Assembly: GCA_022457155.1 (NCBI GenBank)
Contig: JAJGOT010000205.1
Span: 455,001-519,000 of the forward strand
Direction of reading: 5' to 3'
DNA from: Cladopsammia gracilis
Taxonomy: Eukaryota > Cnidaria > Anthozoa > Scleractinia > Dendrophylliidae
DNA: 64,000 nucleotides
Positions 61,701 through 64,000 of the stretch are shown here, in pieces (positions within the stretch are counted from its first letter, which is position 1; each line of letters begins with the position of its first letter). The notes below the pieces were generated by a model, which was given only the letters and a program-made list of their open reading frames with translations, searched no databases and was not told the DNA's origin. Made by a program: the position numbers and the translations under genes.

Positions 61701-62921
61701 TTGGAAATTGGCGCAGACGGAGTGATCTGGGGTGTCGGCCCCTTGTCCGTTGGGCGAAAACACCCGGTGATTCTCGTAGCAACGGTCTCCGTAAAAACAG
61801 CGTCGACAGTCCGGGCACGGGCGTTGCGTCGGTCGTGGGGGTTTGCTGTCGCCCGGGAGGAGTGCCAGGTAATCGCGGCAGTCTTTCTGTTTGCAGGCCA
61901 CGCAACATCGTTTCACGCAGGGATGATTCGCAAAATCCTCGTGGTCGTACCCCTTGTCGCACAAGTGGCAATAGTAACTGCGTCCGAGAATGGCGGGAAT
62001 GGAGGTCAAGCCGTAATAATGATCCTCGTGTTTCAAGAGAAACAGGTAACGTTGGTCGGCGCGTTTCTCGCCTTGTCCAAAGATCACTTGGTAACCCACA
62101 TCGGCGCTGAGGACTTTGATGTAATAGTCCGGCAACACGATTTGGAATTGATGGAGGGCTCCCAACCCGCAAGGCCCTTCGGGAACGCGAGCCAAAGCGT
62201 GCAAAGCCTTGGCCAATCGGGTTTGACCCGGACCACCTTGTTTCAAGGATGCGTAGCCAAGCTCCGGCGTCCGTCGACGCGGGGGAAGTTCGTCGGCCCA
62301 CGCTTGCATGGTGACGAGAGCCCGAGCGCAGCACAACTCGTCCCGATTTTTGATTTTGACGACGCACCTTTTCTTTTCGAGAAAGGTCAGGATGGGTACG
62401 TTGCCCGGGGTGGCTTCCTTTCGACGACCGCTGCCCCGTCCGGGATCCTTCACGGTGGTGATTTGCACTTTCAAACGATCGTCCGCTCTGAATTGTTCGT
62501 TCGAGTTCAATTTCTCTGCCATTTTTTGCAAGAGGAGGGTGACCCGTTGACTCTGTTCGCGCCATTCCCGCACCGGCACGTGAAACGATTGAAAGGCGTG
62601 CAGAAAGCTGGGATGTTGCATGGTAAACAACACGTGATCGTCGTCGGTTAACTGTTCCTCCTCCAATTGGCGATCGATGGCCCGACGCAACGCCTGTTCG
62701 AGTTCGTAACCCACATCGTATTGTGGGGGTTGTAAGAGTTCCGTGCGAGCGTGGAGGGTGGCATCGAACACGCGACGACGTAACCCAAACCTTTGCACGC
62801 GTCGATCCGTGCCCGGGGTGAGTCGAAACTCAAAGAGGTGGCCCCGGTTGCTCTCTTCCGCGGCTTCCATGGCCTCCAACAAGACGTCGTCGTCCAATTC
62901 TTCCTCCTCGCGGTCGGCCAT
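58755..62921 (-). CDS. Full-length family B DNA polymerase (protein-primed type) of a second element
   Basis: 1,388 residues from ATG 62921 (MADREEEE; an upstream ATG at 62939 adds six). A cysteine/histidine-rich region spans about 315-455 and an acidic linker about 500-515. Exo I is VYADYES (about 520), Exo II FHNFKGYDG (about 585) and Exo III YCRSDVQVL (about 710). A nuclease-like insert (VYEFHGCLWHGCPVC) follows at about 825. Palm motif A is DVTSLYPTVN (about 940), motif B is KKATSKLALNSFWGK (about 1130), and motif C is YFDTDS (about 1230). A KNYAYK motif lies near 1280. Every catalytic motif is intact. It is much GC-richer than the host DNA and unlike the polymerase at 1-2883. Confidence 0.93.
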   Translation of the reverse strand: MADREEEELDDDVLLEAMEAAEESNRGHLFEFRLTPGTDRRVQRFGLRRRVFDATLHARTELLQPPQYDVGYELEQALRRAIDRQLEEEQLTDDDHVLFTMQHPSFLHAFQSFHVPVREWREQSQRVTLLLQKMAEKLNSNEQFRADDRLKVQITTVKDPGRGSGRRKEATPGNVPILTFLEKKRCVVKIKNRDELCCARALVTMQAWADELPPRRRTPELGYASLKQGGPGQTRLAKALHALARVPEGPCGLGALHQFQIVLPDYYIKVLSADVGYQVIFGQGEKRADQRYLFLLKHEDHYYGLTSIPAILGRSYYCHLCDKGYDHEDFANHPCVKRCCVACKQKDCRDYLALLPGDSKPPRPTQRPCPDCRRCFYGDRCYENHRVFSPNGQGADTPDHSVCANFQTCEDCCKSLDWWKNRRKRQRPHKCEEYFCKTCKDYADVTTHRCYIDPVHDPDPEEVEAAAAAGPPPAKRARPAPRHAAHAVRFLAANEPEPESGEDEDEEEETRPRLPPYFVYADYESTQDDQLHVPILICAKGEDHLDTVPALAFYGRDCTGQFYDWLLTKTEVLGEPREVIVIFHNFKGYDGMFILQYLYDHRIEVKDQICVGSKILSLRAGRLTFKDSLCFLPFALSSFAATFNLTESKKGFFPHFFNTEAHQEYVGPWPEARYYDPEGMKPGVRKDFDKWYKTVQHLEFNLHEEMLAYCRSDVQVLKAGCEIFQREFAAKADFNPMEKCVTIAAACMRYYRKKHLRPRTLALEPPCGWNGKRGHQSLKAYQWLEWQNSQQTQGVIAHAFNGGERTLQVGGRRYQVDGFNETTRTVYEFHGCLWHGCPVCFQGSMTKTTRLHPDRTKWEMHEATMQKQRQLEAGGYCVVVIWECGWTRLCERADVAAFLESHPFTVPSLNPRDAFFGGRTNAVRLWDEIDETQGEEIRYVDVTSLYPTVNKYDEYPVGHPVIVTQPVQDIAQYFGIADCTVLPPEGLFHPVLPYRCHGKITFPLCRACVEEEIPKRMTERTWVCEHTASQRSIRGTWCTPELVKAVEKGYRILQIHEVYHFSPAQRRTGLFEDYVNVWLKGKTEASGWPPNADGSLKTPEQQTLFRAEYAAREGIHLDANNMQSNKGKKATSKLALNSFWGKFGERENKRKIQQITVPATLYEFMKDETIVIHDLRIMNDECLEIAYDKVDDDVPGGQTTNVFVAAFTTCWARLRLYHHLDRVGDNALYFDTDSVVYKWKPGEPEIPLGNFLGEMTDELDDKKGNRDVIVEFLSCGPKNYAYKTRLGKTEEKIRGFTLNVRGQQHLHFQAMKDTLFLELRSPLPKPRTVNVPNPHFIQRDKRAKTLTTVRRDKRWGVVYDKRVIGDEFTFKTLPYGFSWLRPDDDLTV

Positions 62922-62932
62922 TTTGAAGGGTT

Positions 62933-63160
62933 TTAACACTCGACGAAGAGGACTAGGAAAAACAACTTGTCCCGATCGGCGAGGTTGAACAGGGTTCTAC
63001 AGCACCGACACAAATGGAGTTGCCGCGAGTTGAACCGTCGGCGTTTGGCTTCCTTGACGTCACGCACGAATAGGGTGATGGTTTCCCCTCGATAGGTCTG
63101 CAATAGGGTCAATGGATCTCTTCTCCTGATGCGAGAGACGCGACAGTGAAAGCACTCCAT
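62933..63160 (-). CDS. Small zinc-ribbon-like protein upstream of the polymerase
   Basis: 75 residues. Two cysteine pairs, CFHC near the N-terminus and LCRCC about 50 residues later, suggest a zinc-binding fold. A basic KRRRF stretch lies between. It ends 11 bp before the polymerase start, so the two are probably transcribed together. Start 63160 was chosen because the frame upstream overlaps the likely promoter. Function unknown; an accessory replication factor or transcript regulator is possible. Confidence 0.55.
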   Translation of the reverse strand: MECFHCRVSRIRRRDPLTLLQTYRGETITLFVRDVKEAKRRRFNSRQLHLCRCCRTLFNLADRDKLFFLVLFVEC

Positions 63161-63369
63161 GCGTAAAAGGTCGTCGTCGAGCGGTACCCGCCCTCTTATT
63201 ATACTCTCGAGGAGAAGGACAATGCATGCTTGGGAAGGAACGGGGTACCCATGGGGGGGTATGGGTCTTGATTTTTCACTCGCCCCAGATCCCGGCCGGG
63301 AGGTGCGCGGGGATCTATATAAAGGCCGAGGGCTTGGCTTCAAACTCACACCAAAAACCAACAGTCAAG
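63161..63369. promoter_or_regulatory. Bidirectional promoter between the zinc-protein/polymerase pair and the RING gene
   Basis: On the plus strand TATATAAAGG (63316-63325) lies about 50 bp before ATG 63370, a normal RNA polymerase II layout. On the minus strand, GTATAATAAGAGGGCGGG near 63190-63207 may be the TATA and GC box of the opposite gene. Confidence 0.6.
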
Positions 63370-63726
63370 ATGATGTCAGTCGACGGCCATGTTGATATTT
63401 TTTCTGTGGATATGGAAGGAGAGAGTGAAAGACCTGAGGGAAAGAAGAAGAAAGAGAAGGAGGAAGATCGAAAGTGTGTCATCTGTTTGGAAGAAAGAAA
63501 ATTGACTGTGAGAGAGTTTACCAAGAGGGACGGGACGCTGGCCAGGCAGTTTGTCCGTGTGCGGGCGCACAAGTTCTTTTGTTGTAGCGGGTGGGTACAC
63601 ACCACGTGTATGTTGAAGTGGGTGCAAGAGAACGGGCGACTGGTGACGCTATTCAAGTGCCCTCACTGCCGTGCCCTGGGGTGTGATCTGGAGGAAATGG
63701 AAGCTTTTCGGGAAGGAGAACTTTAA
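63370..63726 (+). CDS. RING-finger (C4HC3-like) protein
   Basis: 118 residues. A lysine/glutamate-rich segment precedes the RING: CVIC (residues 36-39), CCSGWVHTTC (71-80, with His77) and CPHC (97-100). The spacing fits a RING-CH/RING-type E3 ubiquitin ligase of the small viral kind. TTTAAAAAA follows the stop, and AATAAA occurs at 63856. A role against host defences or in gene activation is plausible, but this is inference. The gene is divergent from the polymerase and in the same GC-rich block, so it is taken as part of the second element. Confidence 0.78.
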   Translation: MMSVDGHVDIFSVDMEGESERPEGKKKKEKEEDRKCVICLEERKLTVREFTKRDGTLARQFVRVRAHKFFCCSGWVHTTCMLKWVQENGRLVTLFKCPHCRALGCDLEEMEAFREGEL

Positions 63727-64000
63727 AAAAAAAAAACAGAAAGACACTGAAAGAAACATTTATTTTCAAGAAACATTTATTTCATTTCAAAGAACATTTT
63801 AATTTTATTTTACAAGAAACAGTTTAAAAACGTGTATTTTTCTTTGGCAATTCAAAATAAACAAAGTTCTGGTTCAAACTGTCATTTGCAGTGTTCTCAT
63901 TGTCTCACGGGGTGGGTGTCAAACAATAATCATCAAAGTGTCAATGCAGTGATTGTAGACAGCCCACGGTGCGCTCGAATAATCCGGCAAGGGCCTCTTT
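63727..64000. other. 3' flank of the RING gene
   Basis: An A13 run just after the stop, a plus-strand AATAAA at 63856-63861, and two TTTATT blocks (63757-63785) that could be poly(A) signals for a convergent gene beyond the window. No coding frame was recognised. Confidence 0.5.

Noticed and set aside
59328..62651. Long plus-strand frames (up to 395 codons) and an overlapping minus frame (333 codons) across the second polymerase
   Set aside because: They are shadows of a GC-rich gene. The minus-strand frame of 1,388 codons carries every polymerase motif; the others show no domain.

Overview
The window looks like a stretch of an AT-rich animal nuclear genome, most likely an anthozoan cnidarian (coral or sea anemone). 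The evidence is an intron-bearing UBE2O-like gene, intronless class A GPCR genes, a tyrosine-recombinase retroelement and very many fold-back elements. The species call is inference. The window also holds parts of two unrelated virus-like elements that each carry a family B DNA polymerase.

Region 1 (1-18470) is the larger part of an integrated Polinton/Maverick (adintovirus-like) dsDNA element. It encodes a protein-primed-type PolB that runs off the left edge, an A32-type packaging ATPase, a double jelly-roll major capsid protein, a penton-like minor capsid protein, an adenain-like protease, a retroviral-type integrase with a chromodomain, a trimeric-fibre-like protein, a zinc-ribbon/phospholipase A2 protein and several small proteins. 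A protein resembling poxvirus late transcription factor VLTF3 sits next to the right end. About ten genes begin at the motif TAAAATG, close to the TAAATG late promoter of poxviruses, so the element may carry its own late-gene switch. A 2-kb repeat region (4.56-6.62 kb) contains about 20 copies of a near-perfect palindrome and resembles a baculovirus homologous region. Four genes are broken (major capsid, PPxY protein, zinc-ribbon/PLA2, one small ORF), each by one frameshift or stop. The right end is a 63-bp AG...CT inverted repeat.

Region 2 (18471-46060) is host DNA dominated by repeats. A roughly 4-kb unit carrying a rhodopsin-class GPCR gene is tandemly duplicated. The first copy was split by a 15.7-kb Ngaro/DIRS-type tyrosine-recombinase retroelement (25965-41629) with split direct repeats A1...B1-A2-B2. 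The second copy preserves the empty site. Nested in the retroelement are a 2.3-kb DNA transposon with a RecQ helicase fragment, a mariner-like MITE, and an 8.4-kb insertion with an OTU-protease fragment, a 9-bp-TSD fold-back and five tRNA-like genes in a head-to-head array.

Region 3 (46060-58700) carries seven consecutive in-phase exons of a UBE2O-like E2/E3 ubiquitin ligase gene on the minus strand, with MITEs and minisatellites in its introns. The 5' exons were not found.

Region 4 (about 58700-64000) is markedly GC-richer. It holds an intact 1,388-residue family B polymerase with a cysteine-rich region and an inserted nuclease-like segment, a small zinc protein just upstream of it, and a divergent RING-finger gene with a TATA box. 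It is probably one end of a second virus-like element that continues past the window.
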